The position numbers were made by a program, and so were the translations under genes. 64,000 nt of DNA from Streptomyces sp. NBC_01498 (GTDB taxonomy: Bacteria > Actinomycetota > Actinomycetes > Streptomycetales > Streptomycetaceae): assembly GCF_036327775.1 (NCBI RefSeq), contig NZ_CP109598.1:2666001-2730000 (forward strand), given 5' to 3'. Under the pieces are notes generated by a model. It searched no databases and was not told where the DNA came from. It saw only the letters and a program-made list of their open reading frames with translations. Below, piece after piece: positions 38,644-46,365 of this stretch (positions are counted from its first letter, which is position 1; each line of letters starts with the position of its first letter).

Positions 38644-39762
38644 TCATGAGTACAGGTTCTCGCCGCTGACTTCATGAACGTGCTCGTGAGAGACGGCACC
38701 GCCGTGATGAGCGTGCCCGCGCCCCGGTACGTGCGTCTCCGTCACCGGCAGCGAGGAGTCCGCCGACAGGTCCCAGTCCGACGGCGGCCGGTTCCGCGCC
38801 ACCATCTCGGCCCCGAGCGCGGCGACCATCGCGCCGTTGTCCGTGCAGAGCCCCGGCCGGGGCACCCGCAGCCGGATGCCCGCGCGCGCGCAGCGCTCGG
38901 CGGCCAGCGCGCGGAGCCGGGAGTTGGCGGCCACCCCGCCGCCGATCATCAGATGGTCCACGCCCTGGTCCTTGCAGGCGCGCACCGCCTTTCGCGTCAG
39001 CACGTCCACCACGGCCTCCTGGAAGGACGCGGCCACGTCCCGTACCGGCACGTCCTCGCCCGCCGCGCGCTTCGCCTCGATCCAGCGGGCGACGGACGTC
39101 TTGAGCCCGGAGAAGGAGAAGTCGTACGGCGCGTCGCGCGGACCGGTCAGTCCGCGCGGGAAGGCGATCGCGGCCGGGTCGCCCTCGCGCGCGAGCCGGT
39201 CGATCACCGGGCCGCCGGGGAAGCCGAGTTGAAGCACCCGCGCGATCTTGTCGAACGCCTCGCCCGCCGCGTCGTCGATGGTCGCGCCCATCGGCCGCAC
39301 GTCGGCGGTGATGTCCGGCGCGAGCAGCAGGGACGAGTGGCCGCCGCTGACCAGCAGCGCCATCGTGGGCTCGGGCAGCGGCCCGTGCTCCAGCTGGTCG
39401 ACGCAGATGTGCGAGGCGAGGTGGTTCACGCCGTAGAGGGGTTTGCCGAGGGCGTACGCGTACGCCTTGGCCGCCGACACCCCGACCAGCAGCGCGCCCG
39501 CGAGACCGGGACCGGCGGTGACGGCGATCCCGTCGAGGTCCCGGGCGCTCACCCCCGCCTCCTTCAGCGCGCGCTCCACCGTCGGCACCATGGCCTCCAG
39601 GTGCGCGCGCGAGGCGACCTCGGGGACGACTCCGCCGAAGCGGGCGTGTTCGTCCACGCTGGAGGCGATCGCGTCGGCGAGCAGGGTCGTACCGCGGACG
39701 ATGCCCACGCCCGTCTCGTCGCACGAGGTCTCGATGCCGAGGACGAGTGGTTCGTCAGCCAT
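38644..39762 (-). CDS. tsaD: tRNA N6-threonylcarbamoyladenosine transferase subunit TsaD
   Basis: A 372-residue ASKHA-fold enzyme that transfers threonylcarbamoyl from the AMP intermediate to A37 of ANN-decoding tRNAs, with TsaB and TsaE. Visible are [15 protein letters not shown] at the N-terminus, the metal-binding HLASH in [24 protein letters not shown] and the [10 protein letters not shown] region. The C-terminal tail [19 protein letters not shown] is His-rich. The start overlaps the rimI stop by 8 bp, so translation is coupled. Confidence 0.96.
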   Translation of the reverse strand: MADEPLVLGIETSCDETGVGIVRGTTLLADAIASSVDEHARFGGVVPEVASRAHLEAMVPTVERALKEAGVSARDLDGIAVTAGPGLAGALLVGVSAAKAYAYALGKPLYGVNHLASHICVDQLEHGPLPEPTMALLVSGGHSSLLLAPDITADVRPMGATIDDAAGEAFDKIARVLQLGFPGGPVIDRLAREGDPAAIAFPRGLTGPRDAPYDFSFSGLKTSVARWIEAKRAAGEDVPVRDVAASFQEAVVDVLTRKAVRACKDQGVDHLMIGGGVAANSRLRALAAERCARAGIRLRVPRPGLCTDNGAMVAALGAEMVARNRPPSDWDLSADSSLPVTETHVPGRGHAHHGGAVSHEHVHEVSGENLYS

Positions 39763-40417
39763 GGGTCTCGGTTCCTTCCCCGGGCGAGGGCCGCCCGTCC
39801 TTCATCGACAGGCGCATGACGAGCGCGTCGACGTTGCCCGGCTGGTAGTAGCCGCGCCGGAAACCGACGGGCTCGAAGCCGAACCGTTCGTACAGCTTCT
39901 GCGCGCGGGGGTTGTCCACCCGCACCTCCAGCAGCACCTCCTCGCACTCGAAGGCGGTGGCGTGCTGGAGGAGTTCGGTCAGCAGGCGCGAGCCGAGGCC
40001 GGTCCCCCACTGGTCGCGGGCGGCGGCGATGGTCTGTACGTCGCCGAGGCCGCCGGCTGCGGCGAGTCCGGCGTAGCCGACGATCCGGCCGTCGGGGGTC
40101 TCGGCGACGACGTACCGGCGGGTGGCGGCGGGGCCGCGCGCGTGGGCGAGTTCGGACCAGAACATGCCCGGCGACCAGGCGTCCTCGGGGAACAGGTCGT
40201 CCTCCATGGCCAGCACGGGCTCGATGTCCCACCAGCGCATCTCGCGCAGGGCCACGCCGTTGCCGCCACGGGAGTCCGGGGCGCCGACGGAGTCGGTCAC
40301 TCCGGTCTCGCCGGTCACGTCGGTGGCGTCGGTCTCATCGGTCACCTCGGTCTCGTCGGTCGCTCCGGTCTCATCGGTCGCGTCGGTGGCGTCGGTCTCG
40401 CCGGTCGCATCGGTCAC
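39755..40417 (-). CDS. rimI: Ribosomal protein S18-alanine N-acetyltransferase RimI with repeat-coded N-terminus
   Basis: A 220-residue GNAT acetyltransferase that acetylates the N-terminal alanine of S18. The GNAT core begins near residue 58 ([20 protein letters not shown]), and the acetyl-CoA loop is [19 protein letters not shown] with [20 protein letters not shown]. The first ~42 residues are a Thr/Asp/Glu run ([16 protein letters not shown]...) from a 12-bp-scale DNA repeat, foreign to the family. The GTG start at 40417 overlaps the tsaB stop (GTGA), which supports translation of the repeat; a start nearer the GNAT core is possible. Confidence 0.92.
   Translation of the reverse strand: MTDATGETDATDATDETGATDETEVTDETDATDVTGETGVTDSVGAPDSRGGNGVALREMRWWDIEPVLAMEDDLFPEDAWSPGMFWSELAHARGPAATRRYVVAETPDGRIVGYAGLAAAGGLGDVQTIAAARDQWGTGLGSRLLTELLQHATAFECEEVLLEVRVDNPRAQKLYERFGFEPVGFRRGYYQPGNVDALVMRLSMKDGRPSPGEGTETHG
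40292..40417 (-). repeat. Degenerate tandem repeat encoding the TDxT-rich N-terminus of RimI
   Basis: About ten imperfect 12-bp units built from TCGGT(C/G) and (G/T)CGGTC words encode (T-D-A/E-T) tetrads. The rest of the operon lacks such sequence, apart from the repeat at the start of tsaE. Confidence 0.8.
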
Positions 40418-41106
40418 TTCGGGGTGACCACCTTGTAGTTCTTGGGCACCTGCGCGTCCGGGCGGCGCAGATACAGCGGCAGCGGCGGCAGGAATCCGTC
40501 ACCGCCGTCACCCCCCTGCCCGTCACCCCCCTGCCCGCCGCCCGCCGCCAGGCGCTCCGCGGCGAGGGACGCGAGCGCGGCGGCGGACTGGTGCGCGGGT
40601 TCGCGTACGTCCCCGAACGCGTCCGGGTAGAGCGCGCCGCCCGCCCCGACGACCGGCAGCCCGGCCAGCTCGCCCGCCACGTCGGCGGGCCGGTCGACGG
40701 CGGGCTCGGTCAGCCGCGTGCGGGAGTCCGCGTACCGCGCCCAGTAGACCTCCTTGCGGCGGGCGTCCGTCGCCACCACGAAGGGCTCGTCGAGACCGGA
40801 GGCGTACGCGAGCCCGTCCAGCGTGCACAGCCCGTGGACCGGCACGCCGAGAGTCGAGCCGAAGGCGGCGGCCGTGACGAGTCCGACGCGCAGTCCGGTG
40901 TACGGGCCGGGGCCCACGCCCACGACCAGACCGGTGACGGCGCCGAGCGCGACACCGGCACGGGCGAGGGCGCGGTCGACGGCGGGCAGCAGCAGTTCGC
41001 CGTGCCGGCGCGCGTCGATGCGGCTCTCGGCGGCGAGGACGGAATCCCCGTCGTGGAGGGCGACGGTGACGGCGGGCGTGGCGGTGTCCAGGGCGAGCAG
41101 AAGCAC
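40414..41106 (-). CDS. tsaB: t6A synthesis protein TsaB
   Basis: A 230-residue ASKHA-fold partner of TsaD: LLALDTATPAVTVALHDGD, LVVGVGPGPYTGLRVGLVTA and the DEPFVVATDARRKEVYWARY stretch. A Gly/Asp-rich loop (GGGQGGDGQGGDGGDG) is inserted near the C-terminus. The start is GTG 41106. In this window TsaB is separated from tsaE by a plus-strand gene and a small iron-box gene, so the t6A operon is not continuous here. Confidence 0.95.
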   Translation of the reverse strand: MLLLALDTATPAVTVALHDGDSVLAAESRIDARRHGELLLPAVDRALARAGVALGAVTGLVVGVGPGPYTGLRVGLVTAAAFGSTLGVPVHGLCTLDGLAYASGLDEPFVVATDARRKEVYWARYADSRTRLTEPAVDRPADVAGELAGLPVVGAGGALYPDAFGDVREPAHQSAAALASLAAERLAAGGGQGGDGQGGDGGDGFLPPLPLYLRRPDAQVPKNYKVVTPK

Positions 41107-41220
41107 GCGAACAGCCTACGGCTCCCCGGAGGGGCGCCGGGGCCGGGCACGGCGCCCGACCCCCTCTCGGCACTGCTGCTAACGTCACCAGGCAGACGTA
41201 CGTACGAGAGGTGGATAAAG

Positions 41221-41775
41221 GTGTCCAGGAGCAGCTCGGGATTTGTGGCCGGGCTCACCGCGCTGGCTGTCGCCGCCGTCGGTTTCCTCGCGTACCAGGC
41301 ATCGGCGAACATGCCCGCCGACCTCGCCGCCCCGGGAAGGCCGGGCGCCTCGGCGTCGGCCGCCCCGGCGCCCAAGGAGAAGAAGAAGGACGCGTACCCG
41401 GTACCGGCCGCGTCGGGGACCGGGCCGCGTGTCGTCTACGCGCTGAAGGCCAAGCGCGTGTGGCTGGTGGGCGAGGAGGGGCAGAAGCCCCGTACGTTCC
41501 CGGTCATGCCGAGCACGGTGAGCCCGCCGCCGGCCACGTACCAGGTCACCTCACGGTCCGGCTCGGTCACGGGCTCGGACGGCGTGGACATCGAACACGT
41601 GGTGCGGTTCACCAGCGTGGACCAGGTGGCCATCGGTTTCAGCGCGGCGGTCGACGGCACGATGGCGACCCCGGACCCGAACCTGCGCACGGGCGGCGTC
41701 CGGATGACACCGGCGGACGGCGACGTGATGTGGAAGTTCGCGACGCTCGGCTCGAACGTCGTCGTCGTTCCTTAG
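41221..41775 (+). CDS. Hypothetical protein with N-terminal membrane anchor
   Basis: A 184-residue protein: an N-terminal hydrophobic helix (GFVAGLTALAVAAVGFLAYQ), an Ala/Pro/Lys linker, and an exported beta-rich domain with VVYALKAKRVWLVGEEGQK and TYQVTSRSGSVTGSDGV. The sequence around KRVWLV and FPVMPSTV faintly recalls L,D-transpeptidase-associated beta domains, but no catalytic cysteine motif is present. The start is GTG 41221, with AGAGG and AAAGG in front. It is divergent from tsaB and on the opposite strand to the surrounding operon. Confidence 0.75.
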   Translation: MSRSSSGFVAGLTALAVAAVGFLAYQASANMPADLAAPGRPGASASAAPAPKEKKKDAYPVPAASGTGPRVVYALKAKRVWLVGEEGQKPRTFPVMPSTVSPPPATYQVTSRSGSVTGSDGVDIEHVVRFTSVDQVAIGFSAAVDGTMATPDPNLRTGGVRMTPADGDVMWKFATLGSNVVVVP

Positions 41776-41874
41776 ACGCCCTAGCCGCCGTAGTCGCCCT
41801 GGTCGCGGTAGTCGCCGTAATCGCCGCGCCCACCGTCCTGCGGAGCCCTGCGGACGACCGCCGGGCGGGAGGAA

Positions 41875-42099
41875 TCAGGCCGCCTCGTCCTCGCACCCCT
41901 CGTGGGACCGGGTCGTACGGGACCCGGTCGTACGGGGCGGGGCCGGGCGCGGTGGGGTCGAGACGGCGTCGGCCGCCGCGCACGAGGCCAGCAGGGCGTG
42001 CATCGACAGGGGCGGTTGGTCCGGTGACGGGGACAGGGTCGTCGGCTCCGACGGTCGCGGGTCGGTGCTCCGCGCTTCGGTGCTCTCTGATGCCGACAT
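41875..42099 (-). CDS. Small protein under an iron-box-like operator
   Basis: A 74-residue protein, MSASESTEARSTDPRPSEPT ... LSMHALLASCAAADAVSTPP ... SHEGCEDEAA. It is hydrophilic, with one helix-like HALLASCAAADAV segment and two cysteines. Two signs show it is real: an ideal Shine-Dalgarno AGGAGG 5 nt before ATG 42099, and a palindrome GGTTAGGT-AG-ACCTAACC 32 bp upstream that fits 14 of 19 positions of the DmdR/IdeR iron box. It is probably derepressed under iron starvation. The family is unknown to me. Confidence 0.7.
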   Translation of the reverse strand: MSASESTEARSTDPRPSEPTTLSPSPDQPPLSMHALLASCAAADAVSTPPRPAPPRTTGSRTTRSHEGCEDEAA

Positions 42100-42130
42100 G
42101 GATGCCTCCTGAGGCTCCGGGGGCAGGCCG

Positions 42131-42151
42131 GGTTAGGTAGACCTAACCACG
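42131..42151. promoter_or_regulatory. Iron-box-like palindrome (DmdR1/IdeR type)
   Basis: Perfect 8-bp arms GGTTAGGT / ACCTAACC around AG (42131-42148). From 42133 the 19-mer matches TWAGGTWAGSCTWACCTWA at 14 positions. It sits in the promoter region of the small gene at 41875-42099. Confidence 0.65.
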
Positions 42152-42297
42152 TCTCGTTCACCATGTGACCACGCGCCCCATGGCAATGGCAACAGTTTAC
42201 CGACATCGCGTCGGAATCGACGCGGACAGCGTCCCCGCCCCTGCCCCGGCCGCCCGGCGGTCGGCCCACCGGCGGCGGTCGGCCCACCGGCGGCCGT

Positions 42298-43032
42298 TCA
42301 GGCGAGGGCCGACGCCAGGTCGACGTCCTTCCAGCGGGCGCCGATCCCGGTGAGCGTGATCTCGCGGCGGTCGTCCTCCGCCACGGCGAGCGGGTCCGTA
42401 CCGCTACCGTTCCCCTCCGCCAGCACCCGGTCGATCACCACGTGCAGCCGGTCGTCCGACAGTTCCTCGACCTTCCCGTCGCCCCACTCCACGACCACCA
42501 CCGACTCCGGCAGCGACACGTCGAGGTCCAGATCCTCCATCTCGTCGAGTCCGCCACCGAGCCGGTACGCGTCCACGTGCACGAGCGGCGGGCCCGAGCC
42601 GAGCGAGGGGTGCACCCGGGCGATGACGAAGGTCGGGGAGGTGACCGCGCCCCGTACACCGAGCCCGGCGCCCAGCCCCCGGGTCAGCGTCGTCTTCCCG
42701 GCGCCGAGTTCGCCGGTGAGCATGACCAGGTCGCCGGGGCGCAGCAGCGCGGCGAGCCCCCGGCCCAGTTCGGTCATCCGTTCGGGTGAGTCGATGGAGA
42801 GACGTACGGCGACGGAGGGCGTACGGCCGACGGCCACGGTCCCGGTCGCCGTGGCGACGTCAGGCATCCCGCCGTTGTCTGACGTCCGGCCATTGTCTGA
42901 CGTCCGGCCGTTGTCTGACGTCCGGCCGTTGTCCGGTGTCCGACCGTTGTCCGGTGTCCGACCGGTCGCGCGTGTCCGGCGAGTCTCAGGTGTCCGGCCG
43001 GTCTCAGGTGCCGGGCTGTGCTGGGCTTCCAT
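42298..43032 (-). CDS. tsaE: t6A synthesis ATPase TsaE with repeat-coded N-terminal extension
   Basis: A 244-residue protein; the TsaE core (~150 residues) has the P-loop LTGELGAGKTTLTRGLGAGL, TSPTFVIARVHP, the HVDAYRL motif and VVVEWGDGKVEEL. TsaE hydrolyses ATP to drive the TsaB-TsaD t6A cycle. About 75 extra N-terminal residues consist of a six-residue repeat (TPDNGR/TSDNGR) encoded by an 18-bp tandem array. ATG 43032, with GGGG 4 nt upstream, lies inside the end of the hydrolase gene; ATG 42867 (MPDVATATG) would exclude the repeat, and its Shine-Dalgarno is poorer. C-terminal ~40 residues vary. Confidence 0.92.
   Translation of the reverse strand: MEAQHSPAPETGRTPETRRTRATGRTPDNGRTPDNGRTSDNGRTSDNGRTSDNGGMPDVATATGTVAVGRTPSVAVRLSIDSPERMTELGRGLAALLRPGDLVMLTGELGAGKTTLTRGLGAGLGVRGAVTSPTFVIARVHPSLGSGPPLVHVDAYRLGGGLDEMEDLDLDVSLPESVVVVEWGDGKVEELSDDRLHVVIDRVLAEGNGSGTDPLAVAEDDRREITLTGIGARWKDVDLASALA
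42872..43015 (-). repeat. 18-bp tandem repeat, eight units, at the tsaE 5' end
   Basis: Eight contiguous 18-bp units (type CCGTTGTCTGACGTCCGG) run from inside the hydrolase stop region into tsaE. The first five are near-identical; the outer three diverge. The unit length is a multiple of three, so copy-number change keeps the frame and would only lengthen or shorten the DNGRTS array. Confidence 0.88.
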
Positions 43033-44245
43033 GCGACCCCACGTTAGTGGCTGAGGGCACGGCACCGACCCGTACCAGCAGGTCGGCCAGCCGGTCCGTC
43101 ACCACCTCCGGGTGCTCCAGCATCACCAGGTGCCCGGCGTCCGGGACGATCACCAGCTCGGAGTCCGGCAGCAGGTCCGCGATGGCCTCGCTGTGCGAAC
43201 TCGGGGTGATCAGATCGCGGTCCCCGGCCAGCACCAGCACCGGGACGTCCTTGAAGGCCGGCAGCGCCCCCGACTTGTCGTGCTCGGTGAACGCCGGATA
43301 GAACTCCGCCACCACATCGATCGGCGTCCCCTCGATCAGCCGCTCGGCGAACCGGGCGACGGCCGGGTCCACGTCCTTCGAGCTGAACGAGTAGCGCTTG
43401 ATCAGCCCGGCGAAGAGGTCCGCCGTGGCCCGCCGCCCCCGTTCGACCAGCTCGGTCTGGGAGCCGAGCGCCTTCAGTACACCGGGCAGCACCCGGCGTA
43501 CGGCGTTCACGCCCGCCACCGGCAGCCCGAAGTTGACCTCGCCGAGCTTGCCGCTGGAGGAGCCGACGAACGCGGCGCCGACGACCCGGTCCCGTACGAA
43601 CTCCGGGAACTGGCCCGCCAGCGCCATCATCGTCATCCCGCCCATGGAGTGACCGACGAGCACGACCGGCCCCTCGGGCGCGGCCTCCGCGACGACCGCG
43701 CCGAGGTCGCGCCCGAGCTGGTCGATCGAGACGGGCACCCGGTCCGGGCCCTGTTGCGCCGCGCCCCGCGCCGAGCGCCCGTGGCTGCGCTGGTCCCAGA
43801 AGACCGTGCGCACCAGCCCGCGCAGGGCGGCGCGCTGGAAGTGCCAGGAGTCCTGGTTGAGGCAGTAGCCGTGGCTGAAGACCACGGTGACGGGCGCCGG
43901 GGCCTTGCGTCCGAAGAGCCGGCGGCGGCGCGGGGCGCCCGTGCCGGTCTCCGGGTCGATGTCGTCCACCTCGAAGTACAGCTCGGTGCCGTCGTCGGCG
44001 ACGGCCTTGCCGGGGGTGCCGCGCAGGGCGCCGTACGGGCCCGTCGAGTCGAGGGCGAGCCGGGCCTTCTTGCGCATGCCCCGGCCGACGGTCAGCCGCT
44101 CGATGGCGACACCGGCGGCGGCCCCGGCCGCGACCACGCCTATCGCCGTCCCGGCGATACCGGCCAGCCGCCAGGTGCCTCCGGTGCCTCCGGCGGCGGC
44201 CTCCGCGGCGGCCGAGACCATGTCCCCCGCGCTGCTCTCGCTCAC
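43004..44245 (-). CDS. Alpha/beta hydrolase
   Basis: A 413-residue alpha/beta hydrolase with an N-terminal membrane helix (GIAGTAIGVVAAGAAAGVAI). The nucleophile elbow is VGHSMGGMTMM; FSHGYCLNQDSWHF supplies the oxyanion region, and LAGDRDLITPSSHSE and PDAGHLVMLE carry the Asp and His. It lies between alr and tsaE, as in many actinobacteria, and overlaps both: its GTG start shares bases with the alr stop (GTGA) and its 3' end overlaps the tsaE start. Substrate unknown. Confidence 0.88.
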   Translation of the reverse strand: MSESSAGDMVSAAAEAAAGGTGGTWRLAGIAGTAIGVVAAGAAAGVAIERLTVGRGMRKKARLALDSTGPYGALRGTPGKAVADDGTELYFEVDDIDPETGTGAPRRRRLFGRKAPAPVTVVFSHGYCLNQDSWHFQRAALRGLVRTVFWDQRSHGRSARGAAQQGPDRVPVSIDQLGRDLGAVVAEAAPEGPVVLVGHSMGGMTMMALAGQFPEFVRDRVVGAAFVGSSSGKLGEVNFGLPVAGVNAVRRVLPGVLKALGSQTELVERGRRATADLFAGLIKRYSFSSKDVDPAVARFAERLIEGTPIDVVAEFYPAFTEHDKSGALPAFKDVPVLVLAGDRDLITPSSHSEAIADLLPDSELVIVPDAGHLVMLEHPEVVTDRLADLLVRVGAVPSATNVGSHGSPAQPGT

Positions 44246-45525
44246 CGTGCGTCTCCCCGTCCGTCCTCGCCCAAGTCCCCGTGCCCGTGCCCGTACGCGT
44301 CCCTGTCGGTGTCCCCGTCCACGTACGCGTCGCCGCCCGCCGTCTCCCGGTCGGCGTCCGCGTCCGCGTTCACGTACACGCGCGGCACCCGGGCGCCGAT
44401 ACGGGTCACGATCTCGTACGCGATGGTGTCGGCCGCCTCCGCCCAGTCGGCGGCGGTCGGCTCACCGTGATCGCCGGGCCCGAACAGGACGGCGGGCGCG
44501 CCCTCGTGGACGGCGTCGGCCTCCGGCCCCGTACCGAGGTCCACGACGAACTGGTCCATCGCGACCCGCCCCGCCACCCGCCGCACCGCCCCGCCGACGA
44601 GCACCGGGCCCCGGCCGGACGCGTGGCGCGGCACACCGTCCGCGTATCCGAGAGGGATCAGGCCGAGCGTCGTGTCGGCGGCGGTGCGGTACCGGTGGCC
44701 GTAGCTGACGCCGTGCCCCTCCGGCACCCGCTTCACCAGCGCGACGGACGCGGCGAGCGTCATCACGGGGCGCAGGCCCAGCTCACGGGAGGTGCCGAGT
44801 TCGGGGCCGGGCGAGATGCCGAAGACCGCGATGCCCGTCCGTACGAGGTCGAAGTGCGACTCGGGGAGGGTCAGCGTGGCAGGGGAGTTCGCGATGTGCC
44901 GGACCTCGGGCTCGATGCCGGCCTTCTCGGCGTACGCCACCATCTCGTGGAACACGTCGAGTTGGGCGTCGACCGAGGGGTGGCCGGGCTCGTCGGCGCG
45001 CGCGAGGTGCGACCAGAGTCCGGTGACGCGTACGGTGCCCTCCGCCTCGGCGGCGCGGGCGGCGGCGACGAGTTCGGGCCAGTCGGCGGGCTGGCACCCG
45101 TTGCGGCCGAGCCCGGTGTCGGCCTTGAGCTGGACACGGGCGGTCCGCCCGGCCGCGCGGGCGGCCCCGGTCACCTCGCGCAGCGCCCACATACCGCTGA
45201 CCGACATGTCCAGACCGGCCTCGACGCCCGCGCGCCACGGGTCGCCGGGGGTCCACAGCCAGCACAGGATCGGCGCGGTGATCCCGGCCGCCCGCAGCGC
45301 GAGCGCCTCCTGCGGCGTCGCGGTGCCGAGCCAGCGCGCCCCCGCGTCGAGGGCGGCGCGCGCGCAGGGCACCATGCCGTGCCCGTACGCGTCGGACTTC
45401 ACGACGGCCATGAGCTCGGCGCCGGGCGAGAGCCCCGCGCGCAGGGCGCGGACGTTGCCGCGGAGCGCGCCGAGATCGATCTCGGCGCGGGCGCGAGGGG
45501 ACGAGGTGGGTACGGTTCCGGTCAT
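44242..45525 (-). CDS. alr: Alanine racemase
   Basis: A 427-residue PLP enzyme making D-alanine for peptidoglycan. Lys43 in MAVVKSDAYGHG carries PLP; the second catalytic residue is the Tyr in GVSYGHRYR; LKADTGLGRNG and HIANSPATL are also standard. The family core ends at VPRVYVN; about 40 further residues are a low-complexity tail (ADADADRETAGG..., DAYGHGHGDLGEDG). The start is ATG 45525 or GTG 45531; the Shine-Dalgarno (GGTGGGG) is adjacent and does not separate them. It is the first gene of the alr-hydrolase-tsaE unit. Confidence 0.95.
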   Translation of the reverse strand: MTGTVPTSSPRARAEIDLGALRGNVRALRAGLSPGAELMAVVKSDAYGHGMVPCARAALDAGARWLGTATPQEALALRAAGITAPILCWLWTPGDPWRAGVEAGLDMSVSGMWALREVTGAARAAGRTARVQLKADTGLGRNGCQPADWPELVAAARAAEAEGTVRVTGLWSHLARADEPGHPSVDAQLDVFHEMVAYAEKAGIEPEVRHIANSPATLTLPESHFDLVRTGIAVFGISPGPELGTSRELGLRPVMTLAASVALVKRVPEGHGVSYGHRYRTAADTTLGLIPLGYADGVPRHASGRGPVLVGGAVRRVAGRVAMDQFVVDLGTGPEADAVHEGAPAVLFGPGDHGEPTAADWAEAADTIAYEIVTRIGARVPRVYVNADADADRETAGGDAYVDGDTDRDAYGHGHGDLGEDGRGDAR

Positions 45526-45736
45526 CCCCACCAGTCTCTCAGAGCCACCGGCGCCCGCCGGAACGCGAAGCGCGGGGAGGCGGGCGCTGTCGGGAACCGC
45601 TCGACCGGTACGCGAAGCCGCGCCGGGTGCCCGGGAAACGGCGGCGCGGGCGGGAATCGGCGAGGTGCGCGGGAAACGACGGGGCGCGCGGGAAACGGCC
45701 GGGTGGGCGGCACCGGCACGGCACTAGAGTGAAAAG

Positions 45737-46279
45737 GTGACTTCTCTGCCGGAAGACCCGCTGGCGCTCATCCGTGAAGACGACCGCGACAGGGCAGTGG
45801 GGCGCCTCCAGGACGCGTACGCCGAAGGCCACCTCTCCCACGAGGAGATGGACGTCCGCCTCGGCCAGGTCCTCACCGCCACCACGCACGGCCACCTCAC
45901 GTCGGCCCTCAGCTCGCTCCCGGCGGAGAAGGCGGCCACGAGGTCCACGATCGCCGCCGCCAGTGGGCGGATCAAGCGGCGCGGCGTCTGGCGGGTGCCC
46001 CGGTTCCTCACGGTCCATTCCGCGATGGGCCGGGTGCATCTGGACCTGTCCCGTGCGGTCGTCGAACACTCCGAGGTCGACATCGAGCTCCAACTCGGCA
46101 CCGGCCGGGCGAAGATCACCGTGCCGCGCGACGCGACGGTCGACGTCGAAGGCCTGGCCACCGGGTGGAAGGACACCCGCTACCGCCCCGGTCGCCGCGC
46201 CGGCACCGGCGGCCCGACGATACGGATCACGGGCACGATGGGCTTCGGCCGCCTGAAGATCCGCCACGCCTGGCGCTGA
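45737..46279 (+). CDS. DUF1707 domain protein
   Basis: A 180-residue protein. The first ~60 residues match the DUF1707/SHOCT-like pattern (IREDDRDRAVGRLQDAYAEG, then LSHEEMDVRLGQVLTATTHG, LTSALSSLP), and the rest is a beta-helical cell-wall-associated-type domain (VHLDLSRAVVEHSEVDIELQ, KITVPRDATVDVEG, IRITGTMGFGRLKI). No membrane segment. The GTG start at 45737 is near the promoter-like AT-rich sequence. Function unknown; the family is widespread in Streptomyces, often single genes. Confidence 0.8.
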   Translation: MTSLPEDPLALIREDDRDRAVGRLQDAYAEGHLSHEEMDVRLGQVLTATTHGHLTSALSSLPAEKAATRSTIAAASGRIKRRGVWRVPRFLTVHSAMGRVHLDLSRAVVEHSEVDIELQLGTGRAKITVPRDATVDVEGLATGWKDTRYRPGRRAGTGGPTIRITGTMGFGRLKIRHAWR

Positions 46280-46365
46280 CCCCGGGGGCCTCTCAACTCC
46301 TCGGCGGCGCGGCCCCCTTGAGAGTTCGGTGACGCAACGTCAGTTTTGAGGTCCCGCCCGAACCC

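Noticed and set aside
41776..41874. GDY-repeat-like frame (DGGRGDYGDYRDQGDYGG) after the membrane protein gene
   Set aside because: It could be the true tail of the iron-box gene after a frameshift, but no join is needed to explain the small gene, and the frame upstream is Arg/Pro-rich. Left unassigned.
42872..43015. Repeats considered as a CRISPR array
   Set aside because: Units are contiguous 18-mers with no unique spacers, in a coding frame; they are a coding minisatellite.
45540..45736. Short GCGGGAAACG-type repeats after the alr start
   Set aside because: Three or four imperfect copies in non-coding DNA with no apparent structure; noted but not treated as an element.
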